From Corynebacterium meitnerae (lineage in GTDB: Bacteria > Actinomycetota > Actinomycetes > Mycobacteriales > Mycobacteriaceae): a stretch of 64,000 bases of DNA. The position numbers and the translations under genes are program-made. Positions 52,957 through 61,964 of this stretch are shown in pieces (positions within the stretch are counted from its first letter, which is position 1; each line of letters opens with the position of its first letter). Below the pieces are notes generated by a model. The model was not told where the DNA came from. It saw nothing but the letters and a program-made list of their open reading frames with translations, and searched no databases. Location: contig NZ_JAKMUS010000011.1 in the NCBI RefSeq assembly GCF_027570075.1, forward strand, positions 1 through 64,000, in the 5' to 3' direction.

Positions 52957-54062
52957 TGGTAGGCCTCCTTCAACGTCGCGGCGATGACTTCCGGGGTGGT
53001 GTCATTGATCCACGCACCCATGCCGGATTCACTGCCAGCCAGGAACTTCATGCGGCCGGGAGAGCGCATGAGGGAGAACAGCTGAAGGTGGAAGCGCCCA
53101 TCCTCCGGGGCATCCACCGGCGCCTGGTTCCACGCAGCGATGTACGGCGTGCGCTCAATGCCAGGGAAGAACTGGTCCACAGCGGCGAAGAGCTTGTCGC
53201 AGATCACGGCCAGATCATCACGCTCAGCGGTGGTCAGCTCAGCGAAATTCGGCACCGCTCGCTTGGCCATCACCATGACCTCCAGCGGCCATTTCGCCGC
53301 GGCGGGTGTGAACACCACAAAGCGGTCTGTCTCCGCGATGACGCGCTGGGCGGAGGCGAGTTCGGCGGCCAAGAGATCGTCGAAAAGCGATGTGCCATGC
53401 GCTGCACGATGAGCCTGTGCTTGGCGCGCGATGGCGGCCATGCGCGGCGGCACGAACGGGTAGGAGTAGATCTGCCCGTGCGGGTGGTGCAAGGTCACAC
53501 CGATTTCCTCGCCGCGGTTCTCAAACGGGAACACGGCCTTGACGGGTTCAAGTGCGGAGAGTTCGGCGGTGCGGTGCGCCCAGACGTCGATGAGCGCGCG
53601 CTTGCGGCTCAGCGGCAGGTCCTTGAAAGAGCCTTCCGCGTCCGGCGTGAAACACACGACTTCGCAGCGTGACCACGCGGGGGCGCGCTCGAAGAGCTCT
53701 TGCTTATCGACGAATGGGTCATAGTGTTCCGGAATATCCAACCGCATGCTCAAGGACGGGAAGCGGTTCTCAAACACGACCACCTGGTAGTCGTCCTCTG
53801 GAATCTCACTGGGCTTCTGGCCAGGCCGCGTGGGCGCCAGCGGGTCCTCATTGGCGGGTGGGAGGAACGTCCGATTCTGGCGGTGCGCGGCGTAGATCGC
53901 CCACTCGCCGGTCAGCGGGTCCCGGCGCATCCAGGATTCGGTGAGAACCTCCGGCAGGCCACGCTCATCGGTGGCGGTGCGATCGGGTGTGCCGGGCTCA
54001 TCGAAGTAGATGAGCTCACGTCCATCGGACAAAGTAGTGCGCGTGATTTTCAGATCAGTCAT
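52953..54062 (-). CDS. galT: Galactose-1-phosphate uridylyltransferase
   Basis: 369 residues, HIT superfamily. Active site HPHGQIYSYPF carries the nucleophilic His; metal-site His and the later HLQLFSLMRSP are present. Exchanges UMP between UDP-glucose and galactose-1-phosphate. galE is not in the window. It abuts the preceding small gene with no gap. Confidence 0.95.
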   Translation of the reverse strand: MTDLKITRTTLSDGRELIYFDEPGTPDRTATDERGLPEVLTESWMRRDPLTGEWAIYAAHRQNRTFLPPANEDPLAPTRPGQKPSEIPEDDYQVVVFENRFPSLSMRLDIPEHYDPFVDKQELFERAPAWSRCEVVCFTPDAEGSFKDLPLSRKRALIDVWAHRTAELSALEPVKAVFPFENRGEEIGVTLHHPHGQIYSYPFVPPRMAAIARQAQAHRAAHGTSLFDDLLAAELASAQRVIAETDRFVVFTPAAAKWPLEVMVMAKRAVPNFAELTTAERDDLAVICDKLFAAVDQFFPGIERTPYIAAWNQAPVDAPEDGRFHLQLFSLMRSPGRMKFLAGSESGMGAWINDTTPEVIAATLKEAYQ

Positions 54063-54323
54063 CTAATCTGCTGCTTCCAGTGTCTCGGGGTCAAAGGCGA
54101 TCGGGCGGAACCGTGCCCACAGGAAGAACACTGCTGCCGCGACGGCCAGCACAATGCCCACCCACAGGTTGTCGCCGGACTCCTTGGGGATGTTCTCGTC
54201 CACATTGAAGCCCGGGTCGAGCACGAACGAGCAGATGATGAGCACGATGCCGTAGAAACCCAGCAGCGCGCCAATGACGTTACGGATATCAAACGTGGCG
54301 GTTGATGCTTGTGAAGTAGTCAT
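54063..54323 (-). CDS. Small two-helix membrane protein of the gal operon
   Basis: 86 residues from MTTSQAST. Two transmembrane helices (about 17-36 and 52-70) and a short acidic tail. It lies 14 bp after the symporter and directly before galT. It may be an accessory subunit of the symporter; this is inference from position. Confidence 0.75.
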   Translation of the reverse strand: MTTSQASTATFDIRNVIGALLGFYGIVLIICSFVLDPGFNVDENIPKESGDNLWVGIVLAVAAAVFFLWARFRPIAFDPETLEAAD

Positions 54324-54337
54324 GGAAGTCACTTCCT

Positions 54338-55981
54338 TTAGAGGAACATCAAGTTCAGGCCGATGACAAGGACAAGGGCGATCACGCCCAACGGGATGGT
54401 GCGCTGGAACCACGGCAAGGTGGCCTCAGAGGCGTCGACGAGCTGGTCCTTCGGGGTGACGCTGCGGACAAAGCCCACGAGCTCCTCATCCGGCTTCGGG
54501 GTGGTGAACAGGGACACGATGACGGACACGAGGATGTCCACCGTGAATGCCAGGGAAGCAGCGACGAATGCGGTGCCCTGGCCCGGCAGGCTGACCAGCG
54601 GGTCCTCGCCCAGGGAGAGTGCCCAGAAGATGATCGCGGCAGCGGTACCCGCCACCAGGCCGGACCAACCGGCATGCGGGGTCATGCGCTTCCAGAACAT
54701 ACCCAGGATGAAGGTGGCAAACAGCGGGGCGTTGAAGAAGCCGAACAGTGTTTGCAGGTAGTCCATGATGTTGCCGAAGTTCGCGGCGAGCAGCGCCGTA
54801 AACACAGCGATCACGGTTGCACCGACGGTGGCCAGGCGGCCAACGCGCAGGTAGTAATCATCGTCCTTGTCCTTGACCACGTAGGTCTGCCACAGGTCGT
54901 AGCTGAACACGGTGTTGAAGGATGAAATATTCGCTGCCATACCGGCCATGAATGCAGCCAGCAGGCCAGCGATACCCACGCCGAGGAGACCGTTGGGCAG
55001 CAGGTCACGCATGAGATACAGCACCGCATCATTCGGATTAGCGGCACCCTCCATGATCGGGGTGACCAGGACGGAAGCAACCATGCCGGGCACAACCACG
55101 ATGAACGGGATGAACATCTTGGGGAATGCGCCGATGATCGGGGTCTTGCGCGCCGAGGACAGCGAATCAGATGCCATGGCGCGCTGCACCTCAACGAAGT
55201 TGGTGGTCCAGTAACCGAAGGACAGCACGAAGCCGAGGCCGAAGACGATACCCACGACGGACCACACCGGGTTGGCAAAGCCAGAGATGTCCTGGCCGGG
55301 CCAGGTGGAGAAGTGGCTCGGATCGTTGATGGCCTCCTTCAGGCCACTCCAGCCGCCCACGTGGCGCAGACCAATGATGGTCAGCGGCAGCAGCGCGGCA
55401 ACGATGACGAAGAACTGCAGCACCTCGTTGTAAATCGCAGCCGACAGGCCACCCAGGGTGATGTAGGCCAACACGATCACGGCGGCAACAACAAGCGTTG
55501 CCCACAGCGGCCAGCCCAGCAGCGCTTCCACCACCGTGGCCAAAAGGAACAGGTTCACGCCGGCGATGAGCAGCTGTGCCACCGCGAAGGAAATCGCGTT
55601 GACCAAGTGCGCGGCCGGGCCGAAACGCTTGAGCATGAACTCCGGCACGGAGCGGACCTTGGAGCCGTAGTAGAACGGCATCATCACAATGCCCAGGAAG
55701 ATCATGGCGGGCACGGCGCCGATCCAGAAGTAGTGCATGGTTTGCACGCCGTACTCCACACCATTGGCGGACATACCGATGATCTCCACCGCACCCAAGT
55801 TGGCGGAGATGAACGCCAAACCAGTGATCCAGGCGGGCAGCCCGCGGCCGGAGAGGAAGAAGTCAATCGACGAGGACACGCCGCGCTTCGCAGCCCATCC
55901 AATCCCCAGCACGAACGCGAAAAACACCGCGACGAGCATGTAGTCGACCCAGGAGGCATCGAGCCTGAGGGCTGTATCCAT
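54338..55981 (-). CDS. Sodium:solute symporter (SSS family), probable galactose/glucose uptake
   Basis: 547 residues with about 13-14 transmembrane helices. SSS features: an N-terminal GRGLPAWITGLAFISANLG segment and WMP-like GVGIAGLLAAFMAG mid-protein. The family includes SglT. Location inside the gal operon points to galactose as substrate. Codes for the second gene of the operon, 40 bp after galM. Confidence 0.9.
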   Translation of the reverse strand: MDTALRLDASWVDYMLVAVFFAFVLGIGWAAKRGVSSSIDFFLSGRGLPAWITGLAFISANLGAVEIIGMSANGVEYGVQTMHYFWIGAVPAMIFLGIVMMPFYYGSKVRSVPEFMLKRFGPAAHLVNAISFAVAQLLIAGVNLFLLATVVEALLGWPLWATLVVAAVIVLAYITLGGLSAAIYNEVLQFFVIVAALLPLTIIGLRHVGGWSGLKEAINDPSHFSTWPGQDISGFANPVWSVVGIVFGLGFVLSFGYWTTNFVEVQRAMASDSLSSARKTPIIGAFPKMFIPFIVVVPGMVASVLVTPIMEGAANPNDAVLYLMRDLLPNGLLGVGIAGLLAAFMAGMAANISSFNTVFSYDLWQTYVVKDKDDDYYLRVGRLATVGATVIAVFTALLAANFGNIMDYLQTLFGFFNAPLFATFILGMFWKRMTPHAGWSGLVAGTAAAIIFWALSLGEDPLVSLPGQGTAFVAASLAFTVDILVSVIVSLFTTPKPDEELVGFVRSVTPKDQLVDASEATLPWFQRTIPLGVIALVLVIGLNLMFL

Positions 55982-56021
55982 AGCGGGACACTCGCTTTCT
56001 GTTGATGTACAGGTTTCGTGT

Positions 56022-56915
56022 TCAGTTATGTATTGCCCGCACTGACCAGCTCACGCTCATGCGCTCACCGGGGGCCAGCACGGTCAAATCTTCGCCCGAG
56101 TTCAGGGCGTTTGGGGGCGCGGTCATCGGTTCGACCGCCAGCTCCCGCTGCGGGGAGGTGAAAACCTGGGTCCAGGGCATGCTTATGCACGCCTCCAGTT
56201 CCACCCCATATCCACCCTTATTCACCAGCCGGGCCACGCGTGGGCGTTTCACTAAATCAATTCCCGCATCATCGAGCCACACCCCGTTCATGGGCATGGG
56301 GCTGGCCGGCCACGGTTCACGTGGGCCGGCTGGGATATTGCGGGAATCTAGTGGTTGGCGTTCCTCGATGGTGTGATGCAACGTGCACTCATCGAGTGGC
56401 GCGCCTTGGGGATCTAGATAGGTGTGCACGCCCAAAGCACACGGCGCTGGACCGTGATCGTCCTCGGCCGGGGTGATGTTGCGTGCTGTCATTGCGCCAT
56501 CAATTCCCGTATCGGTGAGCGTGTACATCACCGTGAGCTCAATCTGCCACGGCCACCCAGGTTCAGGCCCCAAGACTGTGCGCAGGGTTGCGCTGTCGTC
56601 CGTGTGCTCCTCAATGCTGAAGATCCGCCCCCACGTGAACCCGTGGAGTGCATGCCCCCGTTCAGGTTCCGTCACGTCCAGTTGGTGCGTAACACCGTTG
56701 AACGTGAACGTCGCATCAGCAACCCGGTTCGGCCAGGGTGCCAGTACAATATTGGCTGCTCCCGGTGGCCGGTGGGCGGGTTCAAAGCTCTTGAGTAATG
56801 GGCGTCCGTCTACCTCCAGACGTCGAATAGCGGCGCCTGAGGCCGTAATAATCGCGGTGACCTCGTGGTCAGCGACTCTTCGAAGCGTTACTTCCGGGAT
56901 TGTGTGAACACCCAT
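56022..56915 (-). CDS. galM: Aldose 1-epimerase
   Basis: 297 residues from MGVHTIPEV. Converts beta- to alpha-galactose. Family markers: NIVLAPWPNRV, HALHGFTW (catalytic His), CALGVHTYLD (second His) and the C-terminal Glu region LAVEPMTAPPNAL. First gene of the gal operon. A minus-strand GATAAT 6 bp before the ATG indicates a leaderless mRNA. Confidence 0.92.
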   Translation of the reverse strand: MGVHTIPEVTLRRVADHEVTAIITASGAAIRRLEVDGRPLLKSFEPAHRPPGAANIVLAPWPNRVADATFTFNGVTHQLDVTEPERGHALHGFTWGRIFSIEEHTDDSATLRTVLGPEPGWPWQIELTVMYTLTDTGIDGAMTARNITPAEDDHGPAPCALGVHTYLDPQGAPLDECTLHHTIEERQPLDSRNIPAGPREPWPASPMPMNGVWLDDAGIDLVKRPRVARLVNKGGYGVELEACISMPWTQVFTSPQRELAVEPMTAPPNALNSGEDLTVLAPGERMSVSWSVRAIHN

Positions 56916-56921
56916 GGGGTA

Positions 56922-56927
56922 ATTATC
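56922..56927 (-). promoter_or_regulatory. Candidate -10 element of the gal operon
   Basis: GATAAT on the minus strand, 6 bp before the galM ATG. It would drive galM-symporter-small protein-galT-galK. Confidence 0.45.
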
Positions 56928-57028
56928 CACGGGTGCCCCCTCTGCCGTGAAACTGGCATCAACCAATAGGATTAGTACTCAGATTCTGAAACTCCATGAA
57001 AATCGCAGCGTAAAGAGGAGGGCTTGTC

Positions 57029-57637
57029 ATGGTTGAGACCGTTGTCCACCTCGTGCGACACGGGGAAGTGCACAACCCGAAGAAATTGCTCTACGGGCGT
57101 CTCCCGGATTTCCACTTGAGTTCCCGCGGCCGTTCCATGGCGGCGCGGACCGCCACGAGCTTCAAAGGCAAAGACGTGACCTACCTGGCGGCATCCCCGC
57201 TGGAACGCGTCCAAGAAACCGCGGCACCCATCGCGGAGGTGGTGGGGCAGGATATTCAGACGAACCGGGATCTCATTGAGTCCGGCAACGTCTTTGAAGG
57301 CCTGCGCACCAAGGGGCTACGCAGCCAGCTGCTCAACCCGATCCGGTGGCGCCACATGACCAACCCGTTGAAGCCGAGTTGGGGTGAGCCGTACGCGGAG
57401 ATTCTGGAGAGGATGCTGCGTGCCGTCGATAAGGCTCGTGCTGAGGCTGAAGGGCATGAGGCCGTGCTCGTGTCCCACCAGCTGCCTATCGTGATGGTGC
57501 AGCGTTGGGCCCAGGGCAAGCGGCTGCCACACAACCCGGCAACGCGTAAGTGCGACCTGGCCAGCGTGACCACCCTGGTGTTTGAAGGGGACAAGCTGAA
57601 GTCTTGGTCTTATTCCGAACCGGCGAAGGGGATTTAG
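57029..57637 (+). CDS. Histidine phosphatase family protein
   Basis: 202 residues. Phosphoglycerate mutase-like: catalytic LVRHGEVHNP at the start, second His in LVSHQLPIV. Conserved as the first gene of the ccs operon in actinobacteria (Rv0525 position). Substrate not known. Ribosome binding site AGAGGAGGG. Its TAG is directly followed by the ATG of the next gene. Confidence 0.9.
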   Translation: MVETVVHLVRHGEVHNPKKLLYGRLPDFHLSSRGRSMAARTATSFKGKDVTYLAASPLERVQETAAPIAEVVGQDIQTNRDLIESGNVFEGLRTKGLRSQLLNPIRWRHMTNPLKPSWGEPYAEILERMLRAVDKARAEAEGHEAVLVSHQLPIVMVQRWAQGKRLPHNPATRKCDLASVTTLVFEGDKLKSWSYSEPAKGI

Positions 57638-58237
57638 ATGCGTCGTTCTCATGCCATGGTTTTGGCAAGCGTGGCGTTGCTCGGCGCGTTCGGGCTGTCC
57701 GCTTGCGCGGTGCCGGGGTCCAGTGACACGTTTGCCTTCCACTCGCCCGGCGGCCAGGTGGAGATCTTCTATGACGAAGACGAGCGCGCGCCCTTGCCGG
57801 ATTTTTCCGGTGAATCGTTGATGGAGCCGGATTCGCAGATTTCCCTGTCCGATTTTGAGGGGCAGACGGTGGTGCTCAACGCGTGGGGTCAGTGGTGTGC
57901 GCCCTGCCGTGCGGAGGTGGATGACCTGCAGGACGTGCAGGAACACCTGACCAGCCGGACTGTGGACGGCAAACCCTCCGGTACAGTGCTGGGCATCAAT
58001 GTCCGTGATTACCAGCGGGAGATTTCCCGCGACTTCCTGAAGGACAACGGGGTGACCTACCCGTCCATCTATGACCCGCCGTTCCGCAGTGCAGCGGCGC
58101 TAGGCGGCATTCCTACCTCTGTCATTCCCACCACGGTGATCTTGGACAAACACCACCGTCCGGCGGCGGTGTTCCTGCGTGAGGTTACGGCGGACGACAT
58201 CATCGAGGTCACAGACCGTCTTGAGGGTGAGAGCTAA
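57638..58237 (+). CDS. TlpA/ResA-like thioredoxin lipoprotein
   Basis: 199 residues. Signal peptide with lipobox LSAC (Cys about 23), then a thioredoxin fold with WCAPC (in WGQWCAPCRAE near residue 90). It reduces apocytochrome c cysteines outside the membrane, receiving electrons from CcdA, the next gene. Confidence 0.92.
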   Translation: MRRSHAMVLASVALLGAFGLSACAVPGSSDTFAFHSPGGQVEIFYDEDERAPLPDFSGESLMEPDSQISLSDFEGQTVVLNAWGQWCAPCRAEVDDLQDVQEHLTSRTVDGKPSGTVLGINVRDYQREISRDFLKDNGVTYPSIYDPPFRSAAALGGIPTSVIPTTVILDKHHRPAAVFLREVTADDIIEVTDRLEGES

Positions 58238-59020
58238 ATGGGCCAGACGTTCGCGGACCTTGTTTCAAACGGCCCGCTCTTCGCCGGACTCTTCGCCGCG
58301 GCAGTGGCTGGTTTGGTCTCCTTCGCCTCCCCGTGTGTGATCCCACTGGTGCCGGGGTACCTGTCTTACCTCACCGGCATCGTCGGCGGTGAAACGAAGT
58401 TTGAGAACGGGGAAGTCACCGTGGGCAAGCGCCGCCAATGGGCGGTTGTGATTGCCGCGGCGCTGTTCATCGCGGGTTTCACCGCGGTGTTCCTGCTGGC
58501 CACGGTGACTGTCTTCGGTGCCATCAGCGTCATCGCACTGAACGCTGACACCCTGATGCGCATTGGTGGTGTGGTGACCATCATCATGGGCTTGGTGTTC
58601 ATGGGCAGCGTGCCAATCCTGCAAAAAGACACCCGCATGCAGCCCAAGAAGTGGGCCACATGGGTGGGCGCACCGCTGCTCGGCGGCGTATTCGCGCTCG
58701 GCTGGACACCTTGTGTGGGGCCGACGCTTGGCGCGGTGATCTCTGTCTCCGTGGGCACGGACGGCATGACGGCTGCCCGCGGCATTGTGCTGGTGATTGC
58801 TTATTGTTTGGGTCTGGGTATTCCATTCCTGCTCCTAGCGCTTGGCTCCGCCAAGATGGTGGACGCCGTGGGCTTTTTGCGTAAGCATTCGCGTACCATC
58901 CAAATCATCGGCGGTGTTGCCATGGTGCTGGTTGGTTTGTTGCTGCTCACCGGGGCGTGGAATGTTTTCATCGCCTGGACCCGCCAGCTGGTTGTCGGAT
59001 ACGGCGCGACCGTGCTGTAA
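58238..59020 (+). CDS. ccdA: Cytochrome c biogenesis protein CcdA
   Basis: 260 residues, six transmembrane helices. The redox cysteines lie in FASPCVIPLVPGY and GWTPCVGPTLGA. It passes electrons from cytoplasmic thioredoxin to the TlpA-like lipoprotein. Starts immediately after the preceding stop. Confidence 0.94.
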   Translation: MGQTFADLVSNGPLFAGLFAAAVAGLVSFASPCVIPLVPGYLSYLTGIVGGETKFENGEVTVGKRRQWAVVIAAALFIAGFTAVFLLATVTVFGAISVIALNADTLMRIGGVVTIIMGLVFMGSVPILQKDTRMQPKKWATWVGAPLLGGVFALGWTPCVGPTLGAVISVSVGTDGMTAARGIVLVIAYCLGLGIPFLLLALGSAKMVDAVGFLRKHSRTIQIIGGVAMVLVGLLLLTGAWNVFIAWTRQLVVGYGATVL

Positions 59021-59058
59021 ACCCGTGCTCTAAAACCTTGGACACTCACTAGATTTTT

Positions 59059-60777
59059 ATGTTTTCTACCGCGACTTCTTCCGCAACCGTGTGGGCTAAA
59101 CGCACCTGGCACTGGTTGACCAGTATGCGTACCGCACTGGTGTTGCTGTTCCTTCTGTCCGTGGTTGCGGTTCCGGGTGCGCTGTTGCCCCAGCGTGAAG
59201 TGAACTCCAGCAAGGTGGATGAGTACATCGCGGCGAATCCGACGATGGGCAAGATCTACGACGCATTGAGTTTGTTCGATGTGTTTTCTTCCCCCTTCTT
59301 CGTCGCACTGTTGACGCTGCTGATCGTCTCTTTGATTGGCTGCATCATTCCGCGTTCGATTGACCACTACCGCGCGTACAAAGCGAAGCCGACGCGTGCG
59401 CCGAAGTACCTGCACCGCATGCCGTTCCATGCTGACGGTGAGGTGGACAGCTCGCTGGAAGACGCGGTGAAGCATGCCAAGGCCCAGTTCAAGCGGTGGC
59501 GCGTGGCGGAGTACACCGTGGAGGAAGACCGCGCGGGTGCGGTGTCTATCTCCGCGGAGCGTGGGTATTCGCGTGAGCTGGCCAACCTCATCTTCCACGT
59601 GGCCATCGTGGCCATCATCGCCGTGTTCGCGTTTGGCCGAATGGTCTTCTACGAAGGCCAGGTCATTGTGGTGACCAACTCCGAATCGGAGCACGCGATT
59701 CCCGTGAATCAGTCGCGCGAATTCTGCAATACGTCACCCGCCAACTTTGATACCTTCCGCGCCGGCCCGCTTTTCGACGGCACCGGGCTCACCCCCTTCT
59801 GCCTTATCTCCCACAACTTCACCGCGGACTACCTGCCCAATGGCCAGGCCGACACATTCTCCTCCACGGTCTCTTATGCAGAAGGCGATGCAATGGCGTC
59901 CACTCCGCCGGAGAAACCCGGGGAGTCTAAGCCGGGCTGGAAGGACTACACCCTGCGCGTGAACCACCCGCTGCGTGTGGGTGGTGATCGCGTGTACCTG
60001 CAGGGCCACGGCTTTGCCCCGCAGATCACCGTGACATGGCCGAACGGTGAAACGCGCACCCAGATGATTCAGTTCCGTCCCACGGACCTGACGTTCTTCC
60101 TGTCCACCGGTGTCATGCGTTTTGACCCGCCGGCGGGCATGTACCCGGATCTGATGGAGCGCCGCAAGAACCAGATCGCCATCGAGGGTGTGTTCGCCCC
60201 GACGGCTGCCTGGACGGGCCCGAATAATGACATGCTGCAGTCAGCATTCCCCTCCATGGATGACCCGGCAGTGTCCCTGGAGCTCTACATCGGTGATGCC
60301 GGTTTGGATACCGGCCGCCCGCAGAATCTCTTCGCTCTCGACCAAGCACTCATCGCCTCCGGTGAACTGGAGCGCGTGGAAAAGGTAGCGCTCGGCGTGG
60401 GAGAAGAAATCACCATTCCGGCAGGGGATGACCCCGAAGGAGGGGAGATCACCGTGCGTTTCGACGGTGCCGCCGAATACGCCAACTACCAAATCTCCCG
60501 CGACCCCACCCAGGGTTGGGCACTCGTTGTCACCACCCTGTTGCTCGCCTCCCTCGTTGGTTCGCTGCTGATCAAGCGCCGGCGCGTGTGGGTGCGCTTC
60601 ACCCCTTCCGCAGCAGGCGGAACGCATATTGAACTCGCCGGACTCGCCCGCACGGACCGCGCCGGGTGGGGCAGTGAGTTCGATGAGGTGGTGGCGTTGG
60701 TGCTCCAAGACGCGAACAAGCAGAAGCTCGATGAGGCTGAGTTTGAGGACGACTCTGATGCCGAAGAGTGGCACTGA
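59059..60777 (+). CDS. resB: Cytochrome c biogenesis protein ResB
   Basis: 572 residues. Three N-terminal transmembrane helices, a large extracytoplasmic domain and a C-terminal helix near residue 490; RTALVLLFLLSVVAVPGALLPQ is the typical start. Forms the System II haem lyase with the next gene product, attaching haem to CxxCH motifs. The C-terminus is acidic. Confidence 0.93.
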   Translation: MFSTATSSATVWAKRTWHWLTSMRTALVLLFLLSVVAVPGALLPQREVNSSKVDEYIAANPTMGKIYDALSLFDVFSSPFFVALLTLLIVSLIGCIIPRSIDHYRAYKAKPTRAPKYLHRMPFHADGEVDSSLEDAVKHAKAQFKRWRVAEYTVEEDRAGAVSISAERGYSRELANLIFHVAIVAIIAVFAFGRMVFYEGQVIVVTNSESEHAIPVNQSREFCNTSPANFDTFRAGPLFDGTGLTPFCLISHNFTADYLPNGQADTFSSTVSYAEGDAMASTPPEKPGESKPGWKDYTLRVNHPLRVGGDRVYLQGHGFAPQITVTWPNGETRTQMIQFRPTDLTFFLSTGVMRFDPPAGMYPDLMERRKNQIAIEGVFAPTAAWTGPNNDMLQSAFPSMDDPAVSLELYIGDAGLDTGRPQNLFALDQALIASGELERVEKVALGVGEEITIPAGDDPEGGEITVRFDGAAEYANYQISRDPTQGWALVVTTLLLASLVGSLLIKRRRVWVRFTPSAAGGTHIELAGLARTDRAGWGSEFDEVVALVLQDANKQKLDEAEFEDDSDAEEWH

Positions 60778-60825
60778 CGTGCACTAACATCTCCCGCAGC
60801 CTTGGTGGCGGCGATAGGTGTGGAG

Positions 60826-60831
60826 TAAACT
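60826..60831 (+). promoter_or_regulatory. Candidate -10 element of ccsB
   Basis: TAAACT, exactly 7 bp before ATG 60839 with no ribosome binding site; suggests an internal leaderless promoter in the ccs operon. Confidence 0.35.
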
Positions 60832-60838
60832 ATTCCGC

Positions 60839-61864
60839 ATGTTGGTCAACTCCACCCTCGCCGACGTTTCTGATTTGTCGCTGCGTACGGCATTCGCTGT
60901 TTACATTGTTTCCCTGATTCTTTCGTGCATTCACTACATGCGTGCGCAGGCCGTCATCGACCTCAAGCGTGAGCGTGCTGCGGTGGAGGAGAAGGAACTC
61001 GTGGCTGTCGGCGCTGCCGGCGGCGAGACCGTGGTGGACAAGCCGCACTCCTCTGAACTGGAGAGCGCAACCGTCACCGATGAGGAGATTGACGCAGCGC
61101 GTCTCCGCGCCCGCAAGATGGCTGGTAGTACCCAGTATCTGACGTGGGTGGGCATCATTTTCCACGTGGTGGCTGTGGTCACGCGCGGTATGTCCGTGAG
61201 CCGTTTCCCCATGGGCAACATGTACGAGTTTGTGATCACCTCGACCGCCGTGACCATGGTGGCCGCCGCCGTGATCATCCAGCGTCGTGGCTGGCACACC
61301 ACCTGGCCGTGGCTGCTGGCGCCGAACATCGTGCTGCTCTTCCTCGCTGCAACCGTGCTGTATGCCGCGGCTGCTCCGCTTGTGCCGGCGCTGCAGAGCT
61401 TCTGGTACCCCTTCCACGTGTCCACCGTGTCCGTGGGTGCGTCCATCGGCCTGATCTCCGGCATGTTCTCCCTGCTCTACCTGCTGCGCATCTGGCAGCC
61501 GCGTGGGGAGGAGAAGGGCTTCTTCGGCGCGATTGCAAAGCCGCTGCCGAGCGCTAAGAAGCTGGACTCCTACGCTTACCGCACCGCGATTATCACCCTG
61601 CCGGTGTTCGGCATCGGCATCATGCTCGGCGCCATCTGGGGCGAGGTTGCATGGGGTCGCTTCTGGGGTTGGGACCCGAAGGAAACCGTCGCACTGATCA
61701 CCTGGATCCTGTACGCGGCATACCTCCACGCACGTGCTACCGCTGGCTGGAAGAACGCCAAGGCAGCGTGGATCAACGTGGCGGCATTTGTCACGAGTGT
61801 GTTCAATCTGTTCTTCATCAACCTGGTGGCAACGGGACTTCACTCATACGCGGGGCTCAATTAG
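60839..61864 (+). CDS. ccsB: Cytochrome c biogenesis protein CcsB (CcsA/ResC type)
   Basis: 341 residues, about eight helices. The haem-handling tryptophan-rich motif is FWGWDPKETVALITW near residue 280, with flanking histidines. With ResB it exports haem and ligates it to cytochromes c. Start MLVNSTLAD; an earlier start at 60818 is less likely. Confidence 0.94.
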   Translation: MLVNSTLADVSDLSLRTAFAVYIVSLILSCIHYMRAQAVIDLKRERAAVEEKELVAVGAAGGETVVDKPHSSELESATVTDEEIDAARLRARKMAGSTQYLTWVGIIFHVVAVVTRGMSVSRFPMGNMYEFVITSTAVTMVAAAVIIQRRGWHTTWPWLLAPNIVLLFLAATVLYAAAAPLVPALQSFWYPFHVSTVSVGASIGLISGMFSLLYLLRIWQPRGEEKGFFGAIAKPLPSAKKLDSYAYRTAIITLPVFGIGIMLGAIWGEVAWGRFWGWDPKETVALITWILYAAYLHARATAGWKNAKAAWINVAAFVTSVFNLFFINLVATGLHSYAGLN

Positions 61865-61891
61865 TCAATTGTTTCTCCCGCGGCGGGGTAT

Positions 61892-61905
61892 CTTGTAATA
61901 ACAAG
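61892..61905. promoter_or_regulatory. Short palindrome upstream of the XRE gene
   Basis: CTTGTAATAACAAG, perfect 5-bp arms around AATA. TTGT/ACAA palindromes are typical XRE-regulator targets; it lies 60 bp before the XRE start, so autoregulation is possible. Confidence 0.35.
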
Positions 61906-61964
61906 TTAAGTTTTCAGGGATGATTCCCTGGACCCTGTCATGCCCCCGATGAAGGAGTCCCCGC

